From the NCBI GenBank assembly GCA_013397075.1, contig VWZS01007725.1:186001-250000 (forward strand): a DNA stretch of 64,000 bases, given 5' to 3'. Below are positions 22,300 to 36,205 of this stretch, piece after piece (position 1 is the first letter of the stretch; the number at the start of each line of letters is the position of its first letter). Source of the DNA: Rhabdornis inornatus. Taxonomy: Eukaryota; Chordata; Aves; Passeriformes; Rhabdornithidae. Under the pieces are notes generated by a model. It saw nothing but the letters and a program-made list of their open reading frames with translations, was not told the origin of the DNA and ran no database searches. The translations under genes were made by a program, and so were the position numbers.

Positions 22300-25200
22300 C
22301 AAGCTTTATGCACAATCACAGTGGATCTTAAGAGCAGATGGAAGATAATGTCATCACCAGTTCTAAAGGAGAACACAAAAAAATATCATTAAGGAGGCTG
22401 TATTTCAACATATTGTCCAGAAAGTGTTCTAGTGTCCAAAAATACAATAACACTCAGAACAATCTAGCATTTTCAGGATTCAAGTGTGTTTCTACCTGTT
22501 AAAGGGAAAGGCAAGAGAATGAATCCAGTTGCTATGGAAATCAGGCCATCTCCATGGGAATTCAGAAAGTAGAGTATCCTCTTGGCCAGTAATTCAGTCA
22601 CTGAGCAGCCATTACTTGGTCATGGCATTGAACAAATCAGAGCTGCTCCCAGGATATATCACTTCCCCACCACTACTTCCCTGTCTCAATGTCAACTAAT
22701 TTGATGAAGAATAGGGTTCTTACTGAAGTAAAGAACTTGTTTTGTAGGTTGCTTCTATGGAGGTGTGTCTTCAGTTCGTGTTATTGGGGTACAGACTTAT
22801 GTGGGTGCAAAAAATAGAAATTCTTGGTTTGCAGCTCAGTAAATGGTTTTGCTTTCACATTTGTTGCTGTGGAATAAAAAAGGGTCAGGTAGTTAAGCAG
22901 GGAATAAAAGAAAAAAAAGGTCACATTAAAGAACAACAATAAGAAGAGCTGACAGCATTGTGCAAATCCAAGCCTTTTTCAGGGCTTCTCCCTTTGTCGA
23001 AGGAATATTGATGGTTTAGCTGGAGGATCCCATGCCTTGGCCCTAAGCAGGTGTCACTGGCTCTGCTGCTCCTGGGCACAGGTGATTGCTCAGAAGCTGT
23101 GACCCCATGCATGGGTCTCTCTGGACAAGGAATGTCACAGGAAGCTTTGCTGCTCTTCTCTTTATATTCAGTCAGTGACCTTTGGTCATTTAGTCAGGGC
23201 ATTTGGTCCCTAGAGCCCAGGGGACTGGATATTGCCTGCTGAAGTTGAAGGAAGCTCTGGCATGGCTGATGGGAAGCAGGTGATGGATTCACAGTGCTGA
23301 AAGCCCTGCTTTGACTGCTATGCAAGCACCATATATTATACCTCTAAGTCCTGTATAAGCCAAGAAGATCAAAAACCACCTTGTTGGAAAGATCCTTGGT
23401 TGCGTATGCCTTTGTTCAGAGGGATGGCTGCATTATGGTACAAATGCAGGGATGTCATTCAGCACTGGGGACGTTAATGGGGCTTTATTTGAATACATCT
23501 CAGTGGGTGAGGCTCACAGACCAAAATGTCTATCTGGTGTACGTGTGTCAGAGAACACCACCCGACCATGATGGAAAGCTGTTTGATGTAGTTTCATCTT
23601 TCAATACATTTAGATTTTTAGAGCTCAGGCTAAGTTGCCCAACTTAATTTGCAACCATTTAAAGTAAGGGTTAAGTGAAGGTCACAGGCTACTCTCATTT
23701 AGAGCAAAACCTCTGCGATACTTGTATGCTTTAACCTTTTCAGTGTTCTCCAATTCCACTGACCAGCTGCGCTCTTTATAGCACTGTTAACCTGTGAGCA
23801 GTATGAGGATTGGTCATCTCCCGTAGTAATGCAGAAAATTTTAAAAGGTTAAAATAGTTGAAAATATTCCTGGCAAGAGCAGGTACTGAATCCCTAGGAA
23901 GAGATTTTGTGTATGTGTAGCAGGAACATCCTGCTCTGCAAGGTTTGCATTAGAAGTAAATCGAAGAGAATGCAAAACAGGGTTGTACACAGATGGAACC
24001 AGGTCACATAAGTTCAAACAGCTCTGGCTGCAGGTTATCTCAGCAATCAGCTCAGTGGAGAGAGAGATTTAATACAAATAGGGACCCGTGCTGTCTCATG
24101 GCTCTAAAAAATAATACTAAAATAAATTCCAGCAATAATTGAAAGCTAAGGACTCGTGTCTTTTCCAAACGTCACACATATAACCCCAGGAAATGTGAGG
24201 CTTCAACATAACTGGAGTTAATGGCAATGAGCTCTGGGTGTGTAGGGGATGGGATGTGCTCTCTCACTTCAGCAAGGCTCAAAAAATAAACTCCTGGTGA
24301 TCCCCTATCTTTTTTTACACTCTACTATTTTCTCCCCAGGTTTATCATCTGGTTCCTAGTTTTGCAACTCTCTCCTCTACCTTTCATTAAGAGAAATGGA
24401 AAAATTTTAAATCCAGGCTGCCATAGTAAGTCAAGTCTCTTGTCTTCCCAGTATTGCATTTTCCATGGCAGTGGCTGGTCCCAGATACCTCCTAATTACA
24501 AGCCATGCACACAGCTTTTCTCTTTTTCCAAATGTCATAAATACCTGGAGAAGGGAAAAGCAGATAGCTTATTCTGAGCACTGAAAGGGGCTTATTTCGT
24601 TGTGATCCACTCCAAATATACAGAAAGGGTCAAAAGTCTCAGCTTTTGCCCTAGGAGCACTGACTGCCTCAGGCTAAGCCTCTAACTCTGAGATCTGTGT
24701 AAGAGAGCAGTGGGAAATCACTCCTCATTAAAAATTCAAGTTGTCCAATACATTGGTCAAGGTCTAACAGAGTTTTCAGTCTGCAGCTCTGAGAAAAAAA
24801 AATAACAGAGTGGGAGGGGTAGAGACCCCCACTCTCCTCCTGACCATACCCATGAAGGGACATGGGCTTCTCCAGCTTTCTCCATCCTGGCACAGCCAGG
24901 GAGAGCGGAAAGTGCCATGTCCCTTGCCAGAACCCCTTTCAGGGGAAGGGCTGGCGTTGCAGGCACTGATAGCTCTGGTACGTGATCCACAGTCAGCAGT
25001 TTGCTGCAACCAGAGCTTCTGCTGAGCACTCTAAAGCCTGCCCCTTTCCTGTTAATTGAATGTAAGCCCTTTGGTACTTCTGTGTCTTTGATCTCACTTC
25101 CAATGAGATGTAAGGCTATTAAGGCAGAGGAATGGGGCGAGCACAATGCTGGCAGTAATCTGTGTCAGGATGAAGGCACCACACACAAGAGATGGGGAAT

Positions 25201-27169
25201 GAGACGGAGCATAATATTTTCCCCCACCTTTTTCAGATCCAATACCAATGGGGGCTTTTTAATATTCACTGGATATCAACTACAAAGTGATACAAGTGAT
25301 GGACGTGAGGGGGAAAAAACCCTGCAACAAACACGTGTAAAAAATCCCGTTTGCACCAGAACACTCCAGCATCTCTAAAGCAAAGACTACCTGCTCACCA
25401 GGGGATATAAATGACTCTTTGAAATAAATGCGCATTACTGCATTCATCAGGCAGTGTTACTGCAGGATTTGAACACTATGAAACACAGTGCTACAGAGAA
25501 TTGCTGATCATATTGAAAGCAAAACAATAAAAACATGCAAAACAAAAATATTTGGAGTTAATTTCTTCAATTCATTTTGTGCCTGGAGCAGTTATTGTTT
25601 GGACTAGGGATGACTTGTAGATCTAATAGTTAGGTCTGTGATTGCAAAACCAGACGCAATTTTAATAGTTAAAATGTCACTGTTAAGCATCATTAAAATA
25701 AAAACTCACCTCCCTTTCCTGGTTCTGCATTTTATCTGAGGATTACCAAAGTGAGTGCTTACATAACATGCAACATATTTCAAAACAAATTTAAAAATTA
25801 GCTAGTAAATGCACATAATGCCTATTTGAAGGGCTGGAGGTGAATGTACTGCACCCTTCGGACAGTGTCAAGCTCATTGGAACATCATGTTTTTTAGATT
25901 TAGGGATCTAAAATTATGAAGACAAAGGTATTTGGTTTTGGGACCTATGAAAATGTTTAGTTTAAAACTGAAAGGACATCAAAGTTGGTTATTATTTCAT
26001 GATTAAAGTTAATTGGGAATTTTTGAAATATGTTCCTAAAAAATGGAAATAAAAAACTGAAGAAAGTAGAAGACATCCTGAAACAACACTTTGGTCTGAT
26101 TTTTTTCTGGTTAAAAACCAAACAAGAAAAATTTATGCCTAACAGTTTAAAAAAGAAAGCAAATCTTGTAATAACTGAAAGACATTTTCAGCCAGCTCAG
26201 ACCAGAGTAGATGATATACAGACAACAGTGGCAATTCCTGTGTGCTACATATCCTCATACTTAGTAAAAATCTGACCATGAATTTTAGCACCTGCTAAAA
26301 TTGGACCTGCACTGGTCCAATGGTCCTATTTTATGCTTGTCCACTCTGTCCACTCAGACAGGCTGGATGGTCTGTGGTTATGCTACAGCTTATTCCATAT
26401 TCAGCAGCCTCTGCAGAGACCCAGGTCTCTAGTGGCACTTTTTAATCAGGGAAACATTCATGAAGGTGCTTTGAGAGCAAAGAGCTCAGCCACAAGGCAG
26501 CAAACCCTTGTTCATCTGCAGCCCCCTCCTTCTGCAGCTCTACAAAATCTCTCCTTGGCTGTCTGGAGAGGGTCTGGATCCTGGGCCAGTCTCCCTGAGA
26601 GCTCTGTCCTCTTGCTGCTGACAGACAACAGCCAAACCTCCTCACCTGGAGCAGGGCCACCCACCAAGCTCACACCATCAATGTGTTTGGCTTCATGGAC
26701 CCTGGTGCCAGCCCATCATCCCCTCCTTGCTGATCCATGGCAAAACCCACCTCCAGCAGCAAGTCCTGAGCCTTCCTTTAGGAGACAAAGGTTCTTCCTG
26801 ATGGACAGCTTGATTGTCTGTTTTCAAAATACAGTCACAAGCATGTGGAAAATAGGATCAAACTGACTCGCTTCCTATGAAAACAAATTCCAGTGCTTGG
26901 AAACTGAACATAATTTTAAATGTTATCATCCAACTAATCATGTTTTACCTCTGTTGGTATTCCATTTTTCTGGTACGAACCTGGGTCAGTTTTGCATATG
27001 TCCAATCTATTTTATATATACATGTTCACTCTATTTGCACACTCAGATGGGAGACATATGCCTCTTCTCATTTGGGCAGGCCATAGTGTTATTAAAATGG
27101 AAATGTGCAGGCTTTGGGATCCAAGTATAACATATGTTTAAAAACGGAAGATAATTCTTTACTTGTAAC
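22300..27169. other. No gene seen
   Basis: The longest frame (plus strand 26333-26866, 177 codons) is Ser/Pro/Leu/Gln-rich without motifs and is judged to be chance. A frame at 23381-23647 has a slightly more protein-like end but no recognisable family. The stretches 23740-23850 and 25400-25500 keep a few CpGs and could be short regulatory pieces; the evidence is too thin to call them. Confidence 0.45.
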
Positions 27170-27360
27170 TACCAGAAGAACTCAGAGCTTTTGACTCCAT
27201 GTATAATTACCATGGGACCTTAACAGTTTAATTCACTAGGTAATTACACGGTTATTTTTTGTTCTATAAAAGGTAAAGAAGTAACATTTAGTTTACAGGG
27301 TGCTGCATAATCCTGTAATTACTCAGTAATTTCTGTGTCGTCATACAATAGAAGCAGGGG
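27170..27360. promoter_or_regulatory. Candidate conserved non-coding element
   Basis: The block carries repeated TAATTAC cores (about 27205, 27241 and 27317), a CTATAAAAGG TATA-like stretch near 27265 and a few retained CpGs (27250, 27339, 27342). It lacks coding potential and simple repeats. The density of TAATTAC is the main observation. Function is inferred. Confidence 0.3.
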
Positions 27361-28779
27361 CCTTTCCATGGCCCAGATATGACATGAAGGAAAGTCAAAG
27401 TGAACTCAGCGTTGTCAGGAAAATGGGGGGATTTCTTGGCCTCCTTCAGTTATGAAATGGAGAGAATGAGAGGTTGAGAAAGTGAAAGACATGGGCCTTC
27501 AGTGCAGTGACAGCCCTTTGCAAATAAGGAATTTCCCTTCTGGGACAGTGCCATCCCTTGCCCTCTAGGATTTTGGAGAATCAGTATTGCCATGGGTTAA
27601 AGCCTTCCACACTCCTCTTTTCTTTCCCCATGCTTTGCAGCCCATCTATTAGAGCTAATGCCTTGAAGAAGGGCCTGTGATGTGCATTTTGTTTCTATAA
27701 CTGGCTGATTATTTTATCTATTGCCCAATAACTAGTTTGGCTGTGAGGATAAGCTCCCCAATTCTCCACTGAATGAAGTAGCAGTGATTACAAGAAAGAT
27801 GGCAATTTCTTCCAGAAATAAACTCAGAGCTCTTGTTAAGAGCCCTTCTCTCAGTCCTCTGAGTTTCTTCACCTGGAATTGACCGTATTGTTTAAATGAC
27901 AGGTAGGACATTTCCAGCCCTACAATTTCATGCATGTTCTCCTTGCTCCTGCCACACTGCTCTCAGGATTCCCCTTCTTCCCCTGCTCCCCCAGTACATT
28001 AGCCAGGCCTTCATTCAGGGTGTCTGAACATGTTGTATCGCCCTTCTCACTTCTCTGCAGATTTAACCATGATGTCCTGACAAACAGGGCTTTGGCAAAC
28101 ACATACATCCTATTTACCTAGAAAAGATCAGCCAAAGTCTTGTTACATCTGCATCACTTTCCTCTGCAAATTGTGATGTGCTCAAAAAGGCCCTTGGAAA
28201 TGTCAGGACCTGTCCCTTGATCAGCACTGGGCACCTGCAGCTTCCATCACTTTCAAAGGCTCTGGTGACACCCCCCCCACTTGTGTTCCAGCCTGTGGTG
28301 TGACATTTGCTCTCAGACAGAGAGGCAGCGTGAGAAACTTTCCCTCTCCGAAGTCCCACGGGAGGATTCATCCTGGGCTGAGCCCACAGTGAGGAGAGCA
28401 GCACACATTTATATAGATAAAAGCAGCACCTGCAGTTCCTAACAATAAAATAAAGAGCCTATTAATCTTCATGTTTCAGGGTATTGGTGGCTAGTGCCAG
28501 GAAATCATCTCCCCACAGCCTCAGGTAGCAAAGTACAATTTCCTGGCTACAGGCACCAGGATCTCTTCCTCTCTCTGGACTGTCCCTTTTCCTCTCTGGC
28601 AGTCTCATTTTTTCCATGCTGTCCTCTGAGCTGCAGTGAGATGCCACTTGCTGAAAGAAGGTATGAGAGGGCAGTAAACACGATTTCTAAGGTGCAGCAC
28701 TCACAGTGCACACCACAGCCCTGGTTAAAAAATATCCTTGTTCTGCCAGTGTACTTTAGGCATCCACTCCCCTTCTCTC
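27361..28779. other. No gene seen
   Basis: Frames of up to 108 codons (plus strand 28494-28820) are Ser/Leu/Pro-rich. A C9 run near 28271 is the only low-complexity site noted. Confidence 0.5.
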
Positions 28780-29190
28780 TTGACACAATAACCCATAAAA
28801 ACTGTGGTCTAATGCATTAATAATCTGCGAGTAAAGGTCCCAAAGTGGCCATTGACATTATAGCCATTAAGGTGCAGCGTGTCAATGACAATGCATAGCA
28901 TGAGAGCAGGCACTCTGCCTGTGTGTGTGAGCACACATCCCCTCTGCTGTTTAATCCTACACTGTGATTTCCAAGTCACATCAGCTTCTCTCTGATCTTG
29001 GGGGACTAACATGACAAGAATCCCCTACGACTGCTACCCTGTGCATTTAACAAGAGCTGTTTCAGCACAGGAAGGATGGAGAGATTCTGAGCTTGCCTCC
29101 TCTCGCATGTACAATAATTTATTGGGCTGACAGAGCCTGACCACAACTGTGTTCTTGCACTGTTAATCTCCGTGGCATTTTCTGTTAACA
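28780..29190. promoter_or_regulatory. Candidate conserved non-coding element (about 400 bp)
   Basis: This is the longest regulatory-looking block. It has spaced TAAT/ATTA cores (for example GCATTAATAATC near 28814 and ATAATTTATTGGG near 29113), retained CpGs (28828, 28878, 29029, 29105, 29170), no simple repeats, no transposon match and no coding-like frame. Cross-species conservation cannot be judged here. Confidence 0.35.
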
Positions 29191-29332
29191 TGAACAGAGC
29201 AGTGCCCTCCTCTGGGATGCCAACACTCCATAGATCCAGGCATCTTCCTCAGAGATGGAGATATTACATGTAGGCCTATAAAAAGGAAAATTAATTGTGT
29301 CTACACACCCACACACTTTCTTAAAATACCAC

Positions 29333-29412
29333 TAATATTTTACATTTCTCCAGTGGCTTTTATCCTAGAAGTTTAGGAAGCACTTTGAAACCTTAAGTCT
29401 ACAGATTTCACC
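29333..29412 (+). mobile_element. Ancient amniote SINE/L3-type remnant
   Basis: The run TTTACATTTCTCCAGTGGC, then TTTATCCTAGAAG, then AGGAAGCACTTTGAAACC follows the same landmark order as the copy at 3434 (a 'tttacatttctatagcgcctttcatcc ... caaagcactttacaaac' pattern). Only the first part of the element is visible. The following ACCCCCACTCCC-type sequence is unrelated or too decayed. Confidence 0.45.
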
Positions 29413-32400
29413 CCCACTCCCTGAGAAAAGAGCCCTCTCTGCTGTGCAAGGCAGCAGCTGCTTGGCAGCATCTCAGAGCCACCAGCAGATCAGGACAGGA
29501 CGTGAAGATGTCTGTTCATCTCTTAAAGAACAGCTGATGAGCAGAAGGCAATTTAAAATAAGTGATATAAAGGATCAACTCCTACCATATTATAAGGCCA
29601 TTTAAAAAGAAGGCATTTTGGAAAGGAGCAGCTTTCTGTAGTATTTCTAGACTGCCCCAGCGAGCAGAAAGACTGCAGGGTTGGTGGGTTAGCTGTGCCA
29701 TGTGCCAGGAACTCTGCAGAGTACACTGGACCCCTGGGTCATTAGGGGATCAGGATGCACAAGTTAATAATCTGGAGTGCTGTTAGAACTCCTCTTACTT
29801 TTTCTACCCTTCTACATACCCTTGGCTTTAAGCCCTGGGCTCACCCATTCTCCAAGTGGGCTTATAGATATTAGCCTCAATACAGTTGTAAGTTACAGGA
29901 TTCTTCTCTTCTCCCCTCATTGTAGGTGGAGAAGTAGCTCCTGTGAGCACTCCTGTGAGCTGCTTGGCTGGGGCATCTGGTGTTCAGTGCTGCTTGCCCA
30001 CACCAGACACCCACACCTCAGGACACTCCTGAACTCCCTCTCACCTGGCACACTGGGCACACTGGGGACATTGTGAGCCTGGAGCCAGGACACCTGGTGT
30101 GGCTGCTCCCCCGCTGGTGCCAGGGGCTGCAGGAGTGCAGAGCCATGTCAGCAGAGGCCAGAGGCTGCCAGCGACATGCAGCACCAGCTGATTCATCCAA
30201 GCACTGTGCACACTCCCATCAAGCCTCCCTTGCTGTGCACAGGCTCCCAGCAAAATACAGATGCTGGCCATGAAAGGCAACAGGCAATGCTGCCCTCCTG
30301 AATGTGACATGAGCTGGCTTGGGGAATAATTAACAACTTCAAAAGGCATTCCTAAAACTTGTAGAAGGACTTACAAGTTGCCCATCTAAGCATGAATGAG
30401 CACTGCTCCTTACTGAGAACGGGAGCTGGCTGTTGGAAAGAGTGAGAAGGAGCAGGAATCAGGCTGGGGCAGGAGAAATCAGAACAGCTGAGCAAAGGGG
30501 AAAACTGGGCAGCTGTAAGTGAGCTCCAGAGACAGAACCGGATAGCTCTGTCAAACATAGTCTAAAACTATCTTTTACAGGGTAATCAATCTTCCCAGAG
30601 GGACTCTCACTCAGGAAAAGAGATAAACATCTCAGACTAGAGGCATCAATGGCACTTGTGTATGGCCCATCTCAAGCCTCAGAGACCCCCTCTGGGACAC
30701 AGGAGCCCAGTGAAGGCACCATTTGCTCCTTTCTGGGCCAGAAACTATCAGGAGAGCTCTGGCTGCAGAGAGGCAGACTTTGCTCATCACTGGCATGGGG
30801 ATGGTGCAGAAAGAAACTCTCTTTTGCCCCTTTGGGAAGGCACATGGATATATCTGGCTGATGAGCCACAGCAGTGCTTTGGATCTTGCTGGTTGACTTC
30901 CTCTCACCTGGTATTGCAACAAAAGGAAAACCGAGCTGACTTCCTGAAAGGACCAGAGCAAATTACTGCTTTTTTCTCTGCCCTGAAGTAGCAAGGAAGG
31001 AGAAGTACATCATGTTGCTGACCCACAGCAGAAGAGACTGACAGTGAAAGAGGGATCTGTCTGCCTACCCCGTGACACTGAATTTAAAAAAGAAAGATTG
31101 CTCAGTCCAGCCAAGCGAGAAATCTTCTGCATTTTCCCAGAATATATTTTCATGACTTGGTTAACCCTATGATTAACCCGAGGCCAGACATCAGAAACTC
31201 TGCTCACCAGAGAAGGAGAAATGTGCAATGTTGCTTATTTCAGTCTGACACAGAGAGAAGGCCAAGCTACAGGCATACTGACATGATCAGCCCACTCCTA
31301 AATTTTAGGGGAATAATGGTGCACTGCAGAAAGCCTGAATCAGACTTCCAGGAGTTGTAGAAAGGTTAGCAGAAAGCAAGAAAAATGCTTAGCATAAAAC
31401 ATCTCAGTTTCATCCCCACAGGCTGCCAAAAGAGAAGAGGAGGAAGAGGGAGAGCAGAGTTTGAATCAGGGGTTATCTCTGTGTGGGAAGCAGGAACTAT
31501 CAGGTGCCATGCACAGCATCTGGCCCACATCCTGCACTCTCAATGCCGCCAGTGGAATTTTAAGCAGGTTGACATAGATGTCATCAGGATCAAGAGCAGG
31601 CAGTGTGCATATTTGCTATAGGGAAGGCAGTCAAACACTTGTTCTGCACATCAGGGGAATCAGTGACTCCTACAAGTGGAACATCCTCCACAAAGTGTTG
31701 TTATTTTGAACTTTGTGGGTGTCAGCCCATCACTTCTGAACTTGGTGAGGTTTTATAAAAACCCCAAGGATATTGAAAGTATTATGCTCCTGAGAAAACC
31801 AGAAACAGTAAAAAGCTGAAGGCTTGTGATTCACTCTAAAGAACTAGAAACAGAGATATCAGCTGGGTCACCCCTGGCATGGGCTATGTAAAACAGAGCC
31901 AAGCTGAGGAATGGGAAACTGTAGAAGTTGTTTGGAGGTAAATGGAAGTGCTGGAAGTGAAAGGCACTGTATTTCTGAAGTGTATGTCCAGGTAAGTAGG
32001 AAAAAAGTAGTAATGCAGCTCTAAAAAATGCTAAACAGGGGTTTCATGGCCTTGGTGCCCTCTTCAATACCAAGCAAGTTCACTGCACTGCTTGCTGGGG
32101 CTGATGGAAGTGAGTTGGTTTGCCTTTGCAAGGTTTCTTGTTTTAATTCTTGCACAGATGCCAATGTCAGCATGATGCTTGCTTTGAGATCAGACCAAAG
32201 GGTAAAATTGCTCCTTGTGTTACACACAGGGGACTTCCAAGGGGATTCTGATAAAAATTCTACATTTTTTTCAAATTGTGGTGACAATCACATTTGACTC
32301 ACACCTCCTACCCTAATTCTGTGAACAAACTTCATGTGAACTTTGTTCTAATTGCCCAGACACAGCTGGTCCGGCTTGCAGTGCCACTGTGCAAATTTCA

Positions 32401-35249
32401 CATGGCAGTAATTTCTAAAGGAGAAAAGGGAAGCTGGATTTTGCTGAACACGACATTTTTTGCCTGCTCGCTCGATCCCAGCATCACCATTTATGAGAAG
32501 CTCTTGCTAAAAGAGTTTGGCACATTGACACTCATCTGGCCACGATGCCAAAGGACCTTGGACAACCTGTGACTGCTGAAATACTGCCCAAGGACACATC
32601 CTCCTCCCTGCTCCCAAGGCTGTGGCTGTTTTGAAAGCATTCACCCACAGACAGGGTGTGTGTACAAGGGCCACTTTTGGGGTTTGCTCCACACGCTTCA
32701 GAGCCTGCTCAACAGTTCTCTTCCACCTGTTTTCATGGATCGTGGGAAGACCAAAGAGGTGTCTGTAGGTGCATCCCTGCTCTCTCGGGGAGCACAGCAG
32801 GTGTGCCTTGGTCTGAGGTCTGAGTGTCTGTTCACACAGAGCTTGAGCCTCCTGCTCTGTCTGGTGCCACATGGCAAAGGTTACACGTGCAATCCTAGCA
32901 TCAGAACTGCACACAGAAACATTGGGGACAGGAAAGGATCTTTAGATGCTTTAATCACCTTTATATTCAATTTCCTTATATGTGCCCCAGGCATAGTGAG
33001 ATTCTTTGATACGAGACCTCAGCTCTTTGCCACAATCTTTCAGTTTTGGAAGAAATTTGCAAGTCAGACCCCAAATACTAGTCCACAGCTATACTTACAG
33101 AGGCAAAGATAAGACAAGATAGAAGAAAGAATGTGGGATATCACAACCTTTGACCCCAGACTATCCTGCTTAGAGCTGTCTAGTTACACAGGGACAAAGG
33201 AGAAGGGAGGTAGCAGCATGGTCACCCCTGAATAGCTTGGCTCTCTTCATCTCTTTTAGAACCCTTCGCCTTATTTATTTCCATGTCAATTTTGTTGATT
33301 AATTATAAATTATGCAACCAAAGCCCCTTCCATTTACGTCTGTTCCAATAACAGAGGTCACTGGTCACTGCCCTGAGGACCCTGATTTCTGACAGCTTTC
33401 TCCTTTCACCCAAACAATGGATTGCAGCCACACAGCTCCACAGACCCACCCGATGGAAATGCCTTTCCCACCTCTCACCAGCACAACTCTTCAGGGAAGG
33501 GGGAAAGCACAGTGTGTGGTTGCTGAGAAATGACCATGTGAAATGGGATTTCCCAAAGTGAAGCTCTACTGGCAGAGAGCCTTGCATCTGAGGAGTGTCC
33601 CCCATCTCTAGGGATTGCACTCATGAGGATGGAGAGAGCAGCTCAGATAGCTGACTCCCTCACTGTGGAGAGCTGGCAGACTGCTTAGTTCAACTATTTG
33701 CTGTTATTTCTGCATGGCACACCGCTGGGCACATGGAAATCTTTCTCCTCTGTGGCTGCCTGACAGATCTTTTAAAATAACAGCACAAACCAAACAATCA
33801 CACGACCAACAAAGCAGGAAAGAAAATGCTTTCCAGAATGAATAGAAAAAACTCTGCTTGTTTGTTTTTTTTTTCTTGAATACCAAAGGAGCGCTGAAGT
33901 TCAGCAAATCAGATTGGAGTAGTTTAATGGCATTTGTGCCACTGTGGTGACCCAGGGCTGCAGGCAAGAGAAAGGCTAAGTGGTGTGTAAAGCACTACTC
34001 TCTCCCTGCCCAGCTCCTGGCTCAACGTGCAGGATAAGGCCATGGCATGCACAGTGGGATGCTCTCTCTACCTGAATTCTTTCCTGCAGGTCCCATTCTC
34101 TGTCCCCCTGCTCTGGTGGGCAGGAGATAGATTAAACCCAGGAAGCAGGGAGGGGTGGGTCAAGTGTGTTTAAATATTTGGTTTTGTTTCTCATTATCCT
34201 ACTGTGATTTGATTGGTAATAAGTTACACTAATTTCCTCAAGTTGGGTCTGTTGTGCCCATGATGGCCATGAGCCTTTCGTTGTATTTCCTTTCCCCTGT
34301 TCTGAGGAAGAGACTGACAAAACAACTTTGCTGGGCACTTGGTGTCCAGTCAGAGTCAGCCCACTAGAGTCTCCATTTAGAACCAATCAATCATTTTCAT
34401 GAGCTGTTGGTGCATTGTGTGAGCAGACGTGCTCCTGCAGACTCTGACAGGTCTGGCTCTAGGCCAGGTTGTGAAAACCAGGCACGTCTTATCATCAAAA
34501 ATTTTTGTTTGGATGAGGTGGAATGAAGACACTGGACTACCTGGGTTTTTTAGACCAGGAGTTGCTTGCAAACAGTGTGCCTTTGGGAAAAGATATCAAA
34601 GTGTTTAGAAGGACACGGGAAAAGCCAAGGAAGGAGGCTGGCACACCGGAGCAGAGAGGATCAATTACAAAATCAAAACCCACGGCTGGTAATTGGGGCT
34701 GTGGTAGTGCTGGCTTGTGGTGCTATGGAGATTAGAAACTCAGGCAAACAGAATCAAAGGCAGGGAATTTTATAGGCAACAATCTGATTGGACCTGAGCA
34801 GGGATTTATTCATGAGGATCTGGAAATCACAACGAAACTGAACAGCTTTTCCATTACCCTTTTAGCTCCCAGCAGTGACTCATGGCTCTGCAGAAAGCAA
34901 GTTTGGAGCACTTTTGCAGCCTCTGTGAATTAATGGCGACCAACAAAGGTCAGTGACACAAAAACCAGATGGCTTCACCCAGGCTGGAAAAGGAGGTGAC
35001 CTTAAACCTGAACAGGACTTAATCCTCTGTCTGACAGAAGAAGCAATGCAATCATCATAACAGTGCTCAGGATCTGTGTGGCTTCACATCTCTGATGTGA
35101 AAGATGATTAGATCCAGACACAAGGTTTGGCCAGTGCTGGTGAACTGGGATTTGGCCCTGCACTCCCCTGGGATTTTTCTGGGTTTACAGACCAGGCTTT
35201 TGGTGTGCTCGTAGCCTGCAAAGAGGATGGTAAATAAATAAAACTACAT
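29413..35249. other. No gene seen
   Basis: The longest frames (plus 32660-33112, 150 codons; minus 32507-32914, 135 codons) are overlapping antisense frames without motifs. A short T-rich tract sits at about 33860-33876. The stretch 30040-30070 has a 9-bp tandem pair (GCACACTGG twice). No transposon is recognisable. Confidence 0.5.
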
Positions 35250-35480
35250 GGCAACCTGTGCCCTTAGCATACAATCATCAAATTTGTTAACACTCACGTA
35301 AAAATTGCCAGCCCGCAAGAAAACAACTTGATACTCTGCAGAATTTTCAGAGTCTCCAGCACAGCAAAGTCAGAGCTTCGGTCTAAGACCAGATTATAAC
35401 AAGCATTGAGCTCGACAGACAGAGAGGGGCTTCATGGGCTTCATTTTGACAGGCAGCCTCTGTCAGAGCTCTCTGTAACA
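35250..35480. promoter_or_regulatory. Weak candidate regulatory stretch
   Basis: A few CpGs are kept (35297, 35316, 35379, 35412) and a GTTAAC core sits near 35286. Evidence is limited to this and to the absence of repeats. Confidence 0.15.
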
Positions 35481-35862
35481 GGCTACCAGCCCAGCTGTCT
35501 CCCTGCCCCTCTGCCTGGGATAAGCACTCACTGCCTCTGTGTTAACTTATTCTGTCAGTGTGGAGTCTGATGATAAATCACTGTCTGGGGAATGGAGAGC
35601 ATCACAATGCAGACAGAAGCACCTTACCCAAATCTCAGCCTTGGAGGTCACATCCTTTGGCAGGGGAGCTTGGGCACCTTTGATTGCTGCAGCAGGTTGG
35701 AGCAGTAAACATAAGAGCCAGACCTCAGACCATGCCCTTTTATTTTCCAGCACAAACCTCCCCCTCCTTGTGCAACATATACTGAAATAAACAACACACT
35801 CCTTTCTAATGCCTTTATCGACAAACCAGCTCTGGGTGGTGGGCGCCCATGGGTCACACACA

Positions 35863-35876
35863 CCACCGCTGCTCCC
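35863..35876 (+). repeat. Left arm of 14-bp inverted repeat
   Basis: CCACCGCTGCTCCC, exact reverse complement of 36192-36205. Confidence 0.85.
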
Positions 35877-36191
35877 GATGGACGATCCCGAAGAGGGAGA
35901 ACTCAGCTGAGCTATGCAGCAGACCCAGGCCGACTATCCTCACAAGAGTCACTACCAGCACACCTGTTGACTCGTTGTCTAGGGATGTCATGTCGATGGG
36001 ATGCTGTTAGGTCATGGTGACAAGGCAAAAGAGCCCTGGTTGGTGATTTCATCTTCTTCACTGATTCCCTTCCTTGGGAGTACCATTTTCAGTTTTCGAT
36101 GTTATATTGGCTCGTTGGTTTTAGGGTTTTTTTAGTACTGGATTGTGTCCCATAAGTACTTGCGGTTTTGTTATTTGCCAGGCACCGTTTT

Positions 36192-36205
36192 GGGAGCAGC
36201 GGTGG
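36192..36205 (-). repeat. Right arm of 14-bp inverted repeat
   Basis: GGGAGCAGCGGTGG, exact reverse complement of 35863-35876. Matching does not continue beyond the 14 bases on either side. Confidence 0.85.

Noticed and set aside
22092..22331. Open frame with a long Lys/Glu/Arg repeat
   Set aside because: It is simply the AAAG microsatellite read in one frame; the opposite strand gives a matching Phe/Leu/Ser repeat.
26333..26866. 177-codon plus-strand frame
   Set aside because: Ser/Pro/Leu/Gln-rich with no motif, and an antisense frame overlaps it; its length is within reach of chance for the window.
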